Assembly (NCBI GenBank): GCA_029931535.1
Contig: JAQPZY010001142.1
Span: 512,501-576,500 of the forward strand
Direction: 5' to 3'
Length of the DNA: 64,000 bases
Source: Margaritifera margaritifera
Taxonomy: Eukaryota > Mollusca > Bivalvia > Unionida > Margaritiferidae
Shown: positions 1 through 11,840 of the stretch, piece by piece
Numbering within the stretch: the stretch's first letter is position 1
Layout of the letters: every line of letters starts with the position of its first letter
Position numbers and translations under genes: made by a program
The notes under the pieces: generated by a model
Told to the model about the DNA's origin: nothing
The model's database searches: none
Seen by the model: only the letters and a program-made list of their open reading frames with translations

Positions 1-509
1 AATCAAAATAAGAAGAACTCATCGGAAACAAAATAAATTAACTAGTTTATTAATATTCTACTTTACAAAAATAAAGTGCAACAACTCCTACAATCCATTA
101 CCATAATAACTAACACTTGTTATAACCGCTTGTTTATTTGTTTCATTATCTATTTCTTTAAAATCATGCACAGGTTCTGTTGTATGGACTGCACAATTTT
201 AGCCATTTTTATCATTTTTGTCTACCTAATTTTTGCGCACGTTCTTTTTTGTATAGCAGTTACCTCGTAATCCATCGTTTGACAAATTGTTACAGGCTGT
301 TTATCAGCTGCTGGAATTCTATCTTGTACCACGTCAGAATTATAGCAGTATTTATTCCTAGACGAAATGTGGCTGATGACGTTTTTGTCATTTATTATTG
401 TAACCTACTATGCCACCTATTTTGACAACTATATCACTTGGTACCATCACCACCAGGAGCAAGGTTTAGCCTAACTTTCGTACCTGATATATATTGCTGA
501 AATCGTATT
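1..509. other. No recognised feature
   Basis: AT-rich sequence with only short open frames that lack family motifs. I see nothing I can name before the palindrome that begins near 510. Confidence 0.5.
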
Positions 510-635
510 GTAGATATCGCGTCTTACTGGTTTGAACTAAGATGATAAAATGGCAGTCTAGTTGGTTTTGACCTCTAGACCAATTAGATTTCCATTTTGT
601 CATCGGAGTTCAAACTAATAAGGCGCAATATCCGC
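510..635. repeat. Fold-back palindrome (hairpin element)
   Basis: The left arm (about 511-567) is an imperfect reverse complement of the right arm (about 579-635). For example TTTGAACTAAGATGATAAAA on the left pairs with the segment around TTTTGTCATCGGAGTTCAAA on the right. The short centre contains TCTAGACC. No coding potential is visible. It is probably a small palindromic MITE or fold-back element; I did not find a convincing target-site duplication. Confidence 0.65.
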
Positions 636-825
636 AACCTTGAAATAATACTTCCATTAGATCCATTATCATGTAAAGTTGTATATTCAACGTTTTCTTT
701 TGTGTTTATTGTGTGCCTTGTTTGTGTCTGTTTTGTCATTTTTCTGTGACAAAAACTCAACGAGTGACAAAAGCTTTAGGTTAGTTAAAAAATAATTTTG
801 CACTTTTCGTTGTCAGTTCTTTTAC

Positions 826-830
<5 letters not shown>

Positions 831-895
<65 letters not shown>
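831..895. repeat. (AT)n microsatellite
   Basis: Pure AT dinucleotide repeat of about 65 bp. Around it (636-1029) I see no other feature. Confidence 0.95.
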
Positions 896-896
<1 letters not shown>

Positions 897-1029
897 TCAC
901 ACATAAATGCATTCATCATATTACAAATATCATTGAAGGCCTGCGACATTTATGCCATCGTAAAGCCAACCAATCAAAAGTAAGTTAATAAAAATACAAG
1001 GATAGCTTTAGCATTTAGTCTAGATAATA

Positions 1030-2570
1030 CAATTAGATTAAGCTCTATGTATGTGTCACTCAAATTTTATGCAGTTTATATCAGTTGGTACAATTTGGAA
1101 CATTGATGCTAATCAAAGGAACTCTCGAAATCCCATGTATATTTGGAGGAAGCCTGGAATTCACTACGGAAAATACCAACTATACACCTAAAATTATAAT
1201 ACGTAATATTTTGGTAACTATTAGAATTTTTATTTGAAAGGTTGGTCACCTTTTAGAACTTAAGTAATCTTGCTCTATGCAATTTAAATATCTCGGTCAG
1301 AAATTAAAGAAAATTTATAAAAGTGTTCACTGGAGTGGCATGAGACAATCAAGTATCGTGGAGAGTATCAATGGGTTGAAACTCAATATTGATTATTTTA
1401 ATAATCTATTGCCGTTGTTCTTGATAGTCTAATACTGTTTCCTTGGTGCAAAATATATTTGTCATTTACTGAATAGCATCACGCGCGTATAAATACACGT
1501 ACTGCATGCTTATATATTTTTGTCCCTTGCATGGAGTGCATGTAAATGGCGAAACAATACATGTCCCGATTTGATGTGCAAAGAAATTGACGACCAAACA
1601 AGCAAGCTCCATAAAAAAATCAGTAGAGTAAAATGTAACCATTCAACTTCTAGGATTCGATTTTTCTGGGTAAGTAGTGGAAGATTTTGCCCTGTTCCCG
1701 ACGACCCTTTGTCAAGAATAATTTCTGTCACACATTTTTTACGATAATAGAGATTCACCAATTTCGGGCCTATTAGAATCATTTAACATGGCATAACATG
1801 TTGAGGACCTTGTTATTTAGTGAATAATACCACAAGGATAATATGAAATTCGTGTGCGTGAGTAAGAGAAGCGCTTGTAGAACACCTGTTTTAAGAAAGC
1901 TTTTGGTTTGTGGAGAAATGACGCATATTGTTGCAGCCGTTCCTCAGTATCAGATGACCACATACATTGGGTCATTTTAATAGCGCCATTATCGTGTCAT
2001 GGCACCTGAACAAGAAACAGCAGACACATATTTGTATCCAAGTAATGATAACTAAATATCACGCAAGCCATGATCTCTACCTGTATATTTCCTCATTGTA
2101 TTTCTTCATAAAATGTCAATCGGTGATTTCTTGTTGATAATTTTTCAACATATGTACTTGTTCTGCTCACCTCACCAAAAACACATTCTCGCCTGCTGTA
2201 AAGATTTGGTTACTGGATTTTTAAGGCATGATTACATAAAAACAAGTGTTTTATTTCATGTAATACAAAATGTTCTTAACATTTTTTGACCGGTGCATAC
2301 ACTGTTTAAATGTTTAATGTTTGAACACAAAAATGTAACGTCTATCACAGACTGCAAATACGGGAATGTAAAACAAGCATGGTAGTACAACTTATAGGAA
2401 TGCATTTTAATTGAGATATCAGGAAGATCGAAGGCAGAATTTAATTTAAAAAAACAAGTTTAGCGTAATGCATTTCATTCAAAATAAATCAAATAAGAGT
2501 AAAACATTTTGACCAGAGAATTTACGATGGTCACCTTATAGTTCCTCAAAGCAATTTTTGTTGCAGCAAT
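1030..2570. repeat. Segmental duplication, copy A left part
   Basis: This stretch is a diverged direct copy of about 17690-19970. Shared blocks appear in the same order, for example the region around CTCGGTCAG and GTGGAGAGTA (1294-1370 against 18765-18830), the AATAATACCACAAGG region (1825 against 19225), and CAAATAAGAGTAAA (2490 against 19880). Copy A lacks the LTR that interrupts copy B. Short open frames occur here on both strands, but indels between the copies do not preserve them, so I do not call a gene. The left edge is approximate. Confidence 0.75.
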
Positions 2571-3960
2571 ATTCAACAAGAGTATCGCAAACAGAACACG
2601 ATACTGCGAAAAGAATAGATGTAACACATGCCCAGTTCATTACATATACCAAGTTTCGTTACAATTGGTCGTAGAGAATTTAAGTTCCGGTCTGGAAAGA
2701 AATGCAAAGGCCAAATCTGTCGTTTAACAGCGAAATTAACCTTGAAGATACACACCCAAAAATCAATAAGATTCTTGCTTCGGCAGAGGAACTCAGATAT
2801 AACGTTTCGTACAAATATATTGTGTAGTACGTACGTTATTGTTCTGAAAATTGAATGCAATAGCCATATCTATTTCTAGTGATAGCGACCTTGACCTTGA
2901 ATCAACTGACCCCAAAATCATAATGGTTTATGTTGGTCTAGTGGAACTTAATTTCGTTTAATTCCATTATCTAGAACATAAATTATCATCGGGAAATTAA
3001 ATGCAAATGCTAGATCATTATTTAGAAAATGTGACATTGAATTTGAAACTATTGACTCCTGAATCAAATCGATTATTTCTGGGGATAAGGGACACAACTG
3101 TACTAAATTGTGTGAATTCTGCTATCTACAACTTATGTTATTATGCGGATATGAAATGCATCGGCAAAATCCATTTTAGCAACAGTGACCTTGAACTTGA
3201 AGCTAATTACCAAAATTCAATATGGTTCTTCCTTGGGCTAAGTGAAATCTGTTTGCAACAACTTAAGTAAAAATTCAAAAGTACATTTCATAAACAAAAT
3301 TTAGTTTTAGTAACAATGACCTTGACCATAACGCAATGGACACCAAATTCAATGTGATTCTTCATTGATCTAAGTGATTCACATGCACTAGACTGTGTTC
3401 AAATCTGTTCACTTAAAGTTAAGTTCAAATCCAGAAATGAATTCCTATGGCAAAATCTATTTTAGCTAAAGTGACTAGACCTTGGAGCTACTAAACCCAA
3501 AATCAAGATGGTTTTCCTTTGGGTAAGGGAATTACATGTACCAAGTTGAGTTAAAATCTGTCCAAAAGTTCTTAAGTTATCATCCGGAAATAAAATGAAT
3601 AGTAAAAATGTACTTTTTGGCAACAGTGACCTTGACTATAGGGCTGCTAACCCCAAACTTGACAGGTTTCTTTGGAAGGCTAAAGAAAATACATTTACTA
3701 AGTTGCTTTGAAATCGGTTCACTATAATTTAAGCTATTATCCATAAAGAAACAGTTTTCTTAGCAGCAGTGATCTTGACCTTAGCAGCAGTGATCTTGAC
3801 CTTAGCAGCAGTGATCTTGACCTTAGCAGCAGTGATCTTGACTTTAGAGCTACTGATGCAAAAATTAAAAAGGATTCTTTCGTGGGCTAGGGAAAACATA
3901 TGTACCAAGTTGCGTTGAAATCTGTTGACCAGAATTTAAGTTATCATCCGGAAACCTTAA
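2571..3960. repeat. Degenerate ~150-bp tandem array
   Basis: A unit of roughly 130-157 bp recurs about eight times, marked by GTGACCTTGAC-type blocks near 2884, 3033, 3185, 3313, 3471, 3625, 3766 and 3831. Each is followed by a CCAAAATCAA-type block, a block like ACCAAGTTG...GAAATCTG, and AAGTTATCATCCGGAAA. Units are well diverged from one another. The array stops just before GCACGCACGCTTGACCGAC (about 3970). Similar degenerate arrays are, from memory, common in mollusc genomes. The short open frames inside are repeat shadows. Confidence 0.7.
3758..3841. repeat. 21-bp tandem repeat, four copies
   Basis: The unit TTAGCAGCAGTGATCTTGACC is repeated about four times with almost no change inside the older ~150-bp array, so it is a recent local expansion of one part of that unit. 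Confidence 0.9.
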
Positions 3961-5998
3961 AGGAAAAACGCACGCACGCTTGACCGACTGCTTGCATGAA
4001 CAACATTAAACTATAATTTCCCGCAACTTTCGTTGGCTGGGTATAATAATAGTAAAGCTTTTGCTAATCTAACTGTAGTGAATGAAAACACAAACAGTGA
4101 AGATAGTAACCAAGATTTAGTTATCGACGCCGATGCAGCACGCGCCTCTCTGCACCCCGGTCAAGGCAGACCAATGTAAGACAACAGCTCAATTGAGAGA
4201 CATGTCAGCGAAAGTAGTCAGTGTAAATAAAAAGTAGTATCTATTGGTCTACACATATCTGAGGATCCGTTGTATTTGACATTCGACTAAGGCTAAAATC
4301 AGTATGTAAAAGAGAATTTACGTCCGTTATATTACAAAAATGTTATCTTCACAGAATCAAGTATTAAATAATTATAACATATCAACCATGGAAATAACTG
4401 CGTGTCTGAAACTTGCAACATTTGCACGATCCTGTCTTAATTGCATGTCTACACATGACTATCCAGTCCAACTTCAGCTATGTTACACGTGCATACAAGC
4501 TGGAAACCTTTTTTTCCAGACTATTCCATGTTTTGCTTACAATACATTCTCTCACCGTGCAAGGCTCGTCGTATTACAACTGACATAATTTTCGTCTACG
4601 AAAAAAGAATAATGCATTGCCTATAGAACTGTGATTCTTCATGTAAAAAGCAGAAAAATAAATAGCGTGCATGTCTATATGGGACCCACGAATACGAGTT
4701 TAATTTGTTCCAATTACTGCGGTTGCGCTCGACAGAAGAAATGAAATAACATTTGGTTGAATTTGACGATCATCAGCAAAGCCAAAAGTTACTATACTTT
4801 TGCCATCCCTTTTGTGTTGAGTGGTTCCACTTTTAAACAGTGTCCTTGACGGTTGCACTTGTGAAATTCCTGACACAATCTACTAGTGACCTTTGACTAA
4901 GATTGCTTGCTTTGCCTGCGGCTGTGCACTCAGAGCCCAGAACCATGAATGTCATGGTGTTTTGCGATTGTGCAATGAGAATAACTGGAGATAAATGTTA
5001 CATTCTGCAGTAAGAAATGACAAGCTTTATACAATTCCTCTGAAAAAGCTTAGCTAGGTGGTATATAATTTCAACGTAAACAACGTGGACATTCATAAGC
5101 GTCAGACGGGGAAAGGGGAGCACTATTATATTACTCTTCATTTGTACTATACTTGTAGAGAAATAGAAATCACAATTCATTATCCTCTTCCAAAAAAGCA
5201 CCTATATTAACAAAAGAACCGTGTTTGGGTTCCGAGGCTTACGACTTTATAAAACATCAATGACAGTGATCATGTCCCTACGCCAAACTTTCAGTAACCA
5301 TTGAAGGATCATGTATTATCCAGGGTTTTAAAACATCGTGGTACAAAAACAACTTAAATAAAGATAATGAAAAGAAAGATATACAAGCTACTGCATAGTG
5401 TTTGTTTCTTTAGGCATCTGAGGAAAAAGATTAGTATTTTTCGACGTGAGTTAGTCTCCAAAACTACAGATCATCTAAACTGTATTCCTTCCAGCTCACA
5501 AAACTATTGATTTTGTCATAAATGTTCAATATAAATAAATTTACGCTTAAACACACATTATACAACGCCCAATCTACAAGTATGAAATTAAGATAAAACT
5601 AGTTATTTCGCATTCATCGTGTGTAAGGGATGATATTTTTTTTTTTTTTTAAATAACCAAGAAAGTTATACAAGATAATATATGTGCATATTTTATAATT
5701 TCTTCTCTATCAAATTTTCCAAAACTATTAGTCATTTTTTAAATTCATTATAATTCAACGGCGATGATTTTAGTTCCAATATATATTCTAATTACGACAA
5801 GACGAAGACTCGTTTAGAAATTAAACCCTGAAAATGCACATTTTTTTAAACTTTACGTGTGTTTGTTGTTTTTTTGTTGTTTTGTTTTGTTTGTTTTTTT
5901 GGGGGGGAGCTTTTTTAAATGATCACTAATATGTAATTGTGGAATCTATTCGCAATAAATTATAACTGTACTAACATATACATATTATTCATTTATTT
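3961..5998. other. No recognised gene
   Basis: AT-rich sequence with poly-T at 5638-5650 and a T/G-rich stretch near 5860-5908 ending in a G run. No domain-like open frame seen. Confidence 0.45.
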
Positions 5999-6422
5999 CA
6001 TCCTCTTCAGAAAACTTGGCAAAATTAAATTGTCATCAAATAAACAAATTGTATTTAATAAGCCTTCAAGAACAGTAAAACTTTATCAATCACTCACATG
6101 TCAAATAAAAATTAATCCTAAATAAAAATCTTTCACAGTAATGTACATAGCGTTGCACCAAGCATCGAGCAGCTTTCTCTGTCACTGAGCCGCTTATCAC
6201 ACTGACGGGTCATCCTCTTCAGAAAACTTGGCAAAATTAAATTGTCATCAAATAAACAAATTGTATTTAATAAGCCTTCAAGAACAGTAAAACTTTATCA
6301 ATCACTCACATGTCAAATAAAAATTAATCCTAAATAAAAATCTTTTACAGTAATGTACATAGCGTTGCACCAAGCATCGAGCAGCTTTCGCTGTCACTGA
6401 GCCGCTTATCACACTGACGGGT
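5999..6422. repeat. 212-bp direct tandem duplication
   Basis: Two head-to-tail copies, 5999-6210 and 6211-6422, each starting CATCCTCTTCAGAAAACTTG. I see only two differences (TTTCAC/TTTTAC and TTTCTCTG/TTTCGCTG). The high identity means either a recent event or an assembly duplication. Confidence 0.95.
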
Positions 6423-6922
6423 CATGAACACTGCTACCATTACGTAATTTCGTTGTGATCTGCAACACAGTGATCGATCAAAGGGACAGAAATGGAGACA
6501 ATGACATAGACCAATTAAAATATTTAAAAAGAAACAAAAATCATTTAAATAGATTTAAATCATGTTTCTTCAAGCTAATGGATATGCTTTAATATCGTTT
6601 CAGGTAGTAAACCATTGGTTTCATTTCTGTTTTAATGTTTCGATTGTGTCGGTTGTTCAGGATGTCCAGCTTTATGCAGTCAATCAGACGACTGGGAGCC
6701 CTAACCTGTCAAAACTTTATATACCTGATCCAAACAAGCGATATTTTCTGAACAATTATGTTACTATTATCAACTCATAAAATCATTCATCCTCAAAAAT
6801 TACTGAGTTGGCATTATACAAAAATCACCATGACATGCTTTCCTGCTGCATATTATGAATGTTTCTTTTCAACTTGTATGTTTGTTCCTTTGTAACTCAA
6901 TAACAAGACGTAAGAATCTATA

Positions 6923-7363
6923 TGACTCACGGTACTAATTGTAGAGAAGAATGGGAACCAGTCTAGAAATGGATAAAGACAAAATAGACTATAAATTGGT
7001 TTGGCTGGCCAGGATTGGTTAATAATGAAAGTAAAATTGCAGTAAAAAGAATCTTTTGAGAGTTTATCCAAGTTGTAACAAAAAAATAAATCTTTTACAG
7101 ACCTGAGTTTGGACGACTCATTTCTGAAATTAGCACCTGCCTATTTGGTGCAGAATTAAAAGCACATGTTTCAAACATATGTTGATCCAGAAAATGACAC
7201 GGCTCGTATTGTTTTCTCTACAGATAAGTTTGCATGAAAGGTATGTCTATACTTATAAATATAGGTTTGATCATCTGCATTCAGAAATGTAAAGTTGTTG
7301 AATTTTTAATATCATGGTGTTTGCATAGGTTTACTATGGGAGCTGAATTAGTACTGTGAGTCC
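6923..7363. mobile_element. MITE-like element, copy 1
   Basis: About 440 bp bounded by an ~18-bp terminal inverted repeat: GACTCACGGTACTAATT at the left and its reverse complement (with one change, GTACTGTGAGTC) at the right. TATA flanks both sides (6919-6922 and 7364-7367), consistent with a TA or TATA target duplication. No transposase open frame is present, so it is non-autonomous. The superfamily is not determined. Confidence 0.75.
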
Positions 7364-7376
7364 TATACATGTTTGG

Positions 7377-7719
7377 TGGTCCATAATTTGTTAATAATGA
7401 AAAGTAAACTTTTAGTAAAAACAATTTTTGAGAGTTTATCTATCTGTACGTAAAAACAACATAGGAACAATCCATAACAACAATAGCACCTGATTCATTA
7501 GGTGTAGAATGGATAACACATGTTTCATGCACATGTAGATCCAAGATATGCCGCGGCTCATGTGGTATTCTTAACGCAGAAGTTTGCATCAAGGATGGGT
7601 CTATACTGACAAATATATAGGTTTGATCATGAGCATTTAGAAATTTAAAGTTATTGAATTTTTAATATCACGGTGTTTCCATAGGTTTACTATGGGAGTT
7701 GAATTAGTACCGTAAGTCC
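7377..7719. mobile_element. MITE-like element, copy 3, 5'-truncated
   Basis: Homologous to the inner and right parts of copies 1 and 2, beginning near GGTTAATAATGAAAAGTAAA-like sequence and ending in GAATTAGTACCGTAAGTCC. The left inverted repeat and about 90 bp are missing. It lies only 13 bp after copy 1. TAT follows the right end. Confidence 0.7.
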
Positions 7720-8638
7720 TATGGAGAACAACAGCTCTACAATGGTTCCACATATGCATGTACAATTAACTGACTATAAATGCAAAATTATGATTCTATT
7801 TGTGTATAACAAGCACAAGTAATACCTTTTGTCTACCTCAGAGTAATTTTCAGTGGGATTTTAAACACACTTTCATATATGACAACTGTTACCATGAAAG
7901 GGGGGCAGAGTGCAGTGCTATAGAGTGTGGATATTTGACTATGCAAGGTGGGGTATTTTGCACATTGGTTAATATCTATGCAATCAAATATAATAAGTTT
8001 AGAAAATTTAACATTTATAGAGTAATTATGGTCACCAATTTAATATTTCCCAGTTGTGTTTTGAAACATTATGCTTCAGATATTATCACTTAGATCTCTA
8101 TCACAATGCTTAATAGTGATGACTCCTCATGAATGTGTGTCCCACCAATTTGTCATTCGGTAAATGTTTGGAACTTCATATATTGCATTTTAACTGGGTT
8201 ATTCCTACCTTACTTTAGTTTTAAATTAGATGTGTTCTGGTGAGATTTTAAGCAATTTCTATCATTTCAATCTTCTTTTCTGAAGTAATACATGCAAATA
8301 TAGATGGTCATAGTGACATTTCATTCCTTTATTGCATAATATGACAAAGCTGATAATATATTTCAATCTTAAATAGAAGAGAGATAAATGGTGATAGCAA
8401 ACGACGTAACTCTTAATTAGACAGATTTCTTTTAATAGTTTTTTCTGATTTTCTGAAATGAAGCTCAGATATTTCAATGTTGCCTGAAATGCACAATTGG
8501 TATTGTTGGTATGCATGAACTTGGGATATGATTTAATATATACTAATATAATAGTTGACAAGCAGAACTATGCGCACTCTTTACTTATACATTCTACCAC
8601 CATACATAAGTCTGTCAAGTAAATCAAGGGTGGATATA
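7720..8638. other. No recognised feature
   Basis: AT-rich spacer between MITE copies. The 97- and 99-codon open frames here show no motif and are composition-driven. Confidence 0.4.
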
Positions 8639-9110
8639 GGACTCACGGTACTAATTGTAGAGAAGAATGGGAACCAGTCTAGAAATGCGTGAAGATAAAA
8701 TAGACTATATATGGGTTTGGCTGGGAAGGATTGGTTGATAATGAAAGTAAAATGTTAGTGAAAAGAATCTTTTGAGAGTTTATTCTAGTTGTAACTGACA
8801 ACAATAGAGACCATGTTATACTGATGGACTTTCAGTCCTTTTATAGACTTGAGTTTGGACAACTCATTTGTGAAATTAGCACCTGACTCTTTGGTGCGGA
8901 ATTGAAAGCACATGTTTCAAACACATGTAGATCCATAAAATGCCACGGCTCGTATACTTTTCTCTACAGAGAAGCTCACATGAAGGATATGTCTATACTG
9001 ATAAATATAGGTTTGATCATGAGCATTCAGAAATGTAAAGTTGTTGAATTTTTTATTATCATTGTGTTTGCATAGGTTTACTATGGGAGCTGAATTAGTA
9101 CCGTGAGTCC
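8639..9110. mobile_element. MITE-like element, copy 2
   Basis: About 472 bp. It has the cleanest terminal inverted repeats of the three copies: GGACTCACGGTACTAATT at the left and AATTAGTACCGTGAGTCC at the right. The interior aligns with copy 1, with an extra ~40 bp near 8800-8840. TATA precedes the left end; the right flank (CTTAA) is not an exact match. Confidence 0.8.
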
Positions 9111-9342
9111 CTTAACCTTACAGTGCCCGTCTCTGCATATATATATATAATACATCAGGGCTTGAAATTAGGATTTTTGTCACTAAAATGCAGGATCACC
9201 ATAATAAATTGTTTACTGCTCCTGCCTAAATTTCACTGCTCCTGCAAAACAAAAAAAAAACCCAGTTCAGTTTATAATTATTATTCATTAACATCTCAAA
9301 ACAACTGATAGCGGGACAGCGGATTAGCGTTCATTTCGAGCA

Positions 9343-9426
<84 letters not shown>

Positions 9427-11840
9427 AACTTTTATCAAAACCTCCTTCCTTTTACAAAGTTCAACTCTATCGCTTCACTTACAAAGATGCGTGCCTCTTT
9501 AACTTAAAGTGCTTTTGTTCAATCTTCCAATATATGTAAGGTTAAATAAACTAAAAATGAAGAGTTGGTTGTATCATTTATGTTGGCTTTGACTTTTCGC
9601 ATTTTCCTTGCATTGTCTTAGTATGTGATCCTAATATGAAAACAAAACGCCAGTTTAGAAAATGATTCGTAATTTTCAACTAATATGAATTTCATAACTA
9701 TATGTTTAAACCAAATTCCATTCCAATTGAATTAATGTTACTATTCACTATTTTACCATATTGCAGCCGAACATTTGCACGTACTGTTGCCAATCATGTG
9801 AAGAAGGGTTACTTTTTTACTGTACATATGTAGTCCGGAGACGCCAATGGCAGAGTTACCATAATAGCGATGCTTGAGATTTTAGAATGAATTTTCAATG
9901 AGAGTCTGATGGGAGGGTATTGTGGCCACTGTGAATGTTTGAGAGGACTGTTTATTCACAGGGTCATCATCTCAGTTTCAATTCCGCTCACAAGAACATG
10001 ATATCGAAACAAACAATTGGTACAACTACCAATTTAAATAAAAGAGACACATATTTTTGTCAAAAAGTAGTGGTCCGTTACTTAAAAAAAAAGAATATCT
10101 TCCATTTAAAGTGGCACATGATAACTAACAGAAATTCTGAAGCTTCAACGACAAAACATAAAAGCTTATTTCATCGCAATAAAAACTTGACCGGCAGGGC
10201 AGCGTAACAGTGATATTTACGTAGTAAACATAAATGAAATTCATTCCTTGAGAATTTACGAAGGGCGGGATCGCTCGTTAGGCTTCATATGATTGCCGAT
10301 GAAAACTTGACAGTGGTACAAAAAACTTGTGTCTTTATTTGGTTAAAAGCAAAAAGATAAAGGTTATTCAATTTGTACTGGTACAGAGAGGAGACGTATA
10401 TTGACTGACATACTCTAATATTTCTCAGTAAATTAAACATTAACCCATTCAAATGGTTCCTTCGAACATGTGAGTACGAACTTTCTTCTACTGCAGACCA
10501 CAAGGAAGCTTGTACTATAGTTTTTTTTTACCTGTCTAAATAGTTCATACAAGTCATAACCTTGGGTATATTTTTAAATGCAGAGAAAGCTTATTTTAAA
10601 TCTCTCTTATGGAGATTGCCGTAATTGGCCTTAATATGAAGAGGAAGAAGAATCACAATGGTGATGATGATGACGACGACGACTATGATTATTTCTTCAG
10701 CATTTGAACTGTAGCTTAGAGTTAAAGAGAGATGTGTACAAGATGCTATAATATATATTTCATCGATTGCATTACAACGTGTCGAGTCTGCATAATCCTC
10801 AATCAATAATCCAACAGTATATTGACAATGCGACACTAATTAATAAATCATGTGATTGTAAATGAATCGATATATTCTTGGAAGTAATCACAAGGATATG
10901 GTTAGCGTTCTACCCGACAAGGTGGAGGGCTGACTTTGAAAGAAAATTACATATAACGTCCCAAATGAACGCATAGATTTTTTGTATTATTTCTTCAATT
11001 TGTCCGGACAGATGAATACACACGGTTGTTATGACTTCTTGGGGCACAGATTACCTTATCAAAATGTTACCTGCTTTTATCATCTGTAATATTTTAATGC
11101 TATGTTTCATATTTGTAAAGATGTCGAATTTGTTATATTTTCATATTTAGGGCACATTTTATCCAAATATAGATATTTGATGTAATTTTTACTGACTTGT
11201 AAAGTTCGAGCATTATACTTTATCACTTCAAATTTTTTTAAAAATGCCAAGATTATTGCTTAGAAGAGAATCTGAAAGTAGCTATTTTTAATTTATTTCT
11301 TATTGATGTCTTTTATTAAATTAGATACGCTTATTCAATGTAGCAGCCTAAACAGAGTTTTCCTGGAAAACTTTTGAAATACTCGTTCGAAAGAGTAGCA
11401 AGATGTAGATAAAACTTGTTTTAAACTCGCAATGGAGACGGTAATGTTAACTGGTCCCACACTTATGTCTGGCACAGTGGTAAATAACTGAAAAGAAATA
11501 AATGGAGATTATGTTATATTTGTATCAATGGTAGGAGCTATATTTGTCTCGATCTTTACGATTACTAAATAAAGCAGATAGTGTTACCTACCCATGACTA
11601 ACGTCTGGAAATCTATAGATGTTCGCACAACGTTTTTAACTCGAATCGTTCAGACTCAGTCTGTAGGATCATGTGTTCGCTAACTTGTAGCGCAATTTTA
11701 TTCTCAAAGTTCAGTCCCCATGATATCGTGTGTTCTCTAACTTTTAATGCAATATTTATCTCAAAACTTGATAAAGCTATGGATATTATGAAATACTGAC
11801 TCATTCGTATGTCATTTATTGCGTGTATGTTTGTGTGTAC
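9111..11840. other. No recognised gene
   Basis: Holds the (AT)n tract below and a GATGATGACGACGACG run near 10660-10684. Short open frames are not supported by motifs. Confidence 0.4.
9345..9423. repeat. (AT)n microsatellite
   Basis: Pure TA/AT repeat of about 79 bp. Confidence 0.95.

Noticed and set aside
1510..1782. Pair of paralogous minus-strand open frames (also 19005-19322)
   Set aside because: They overlap in the two duplication copies, but indels shift the frame and third positions are not preferentially variable by eye.
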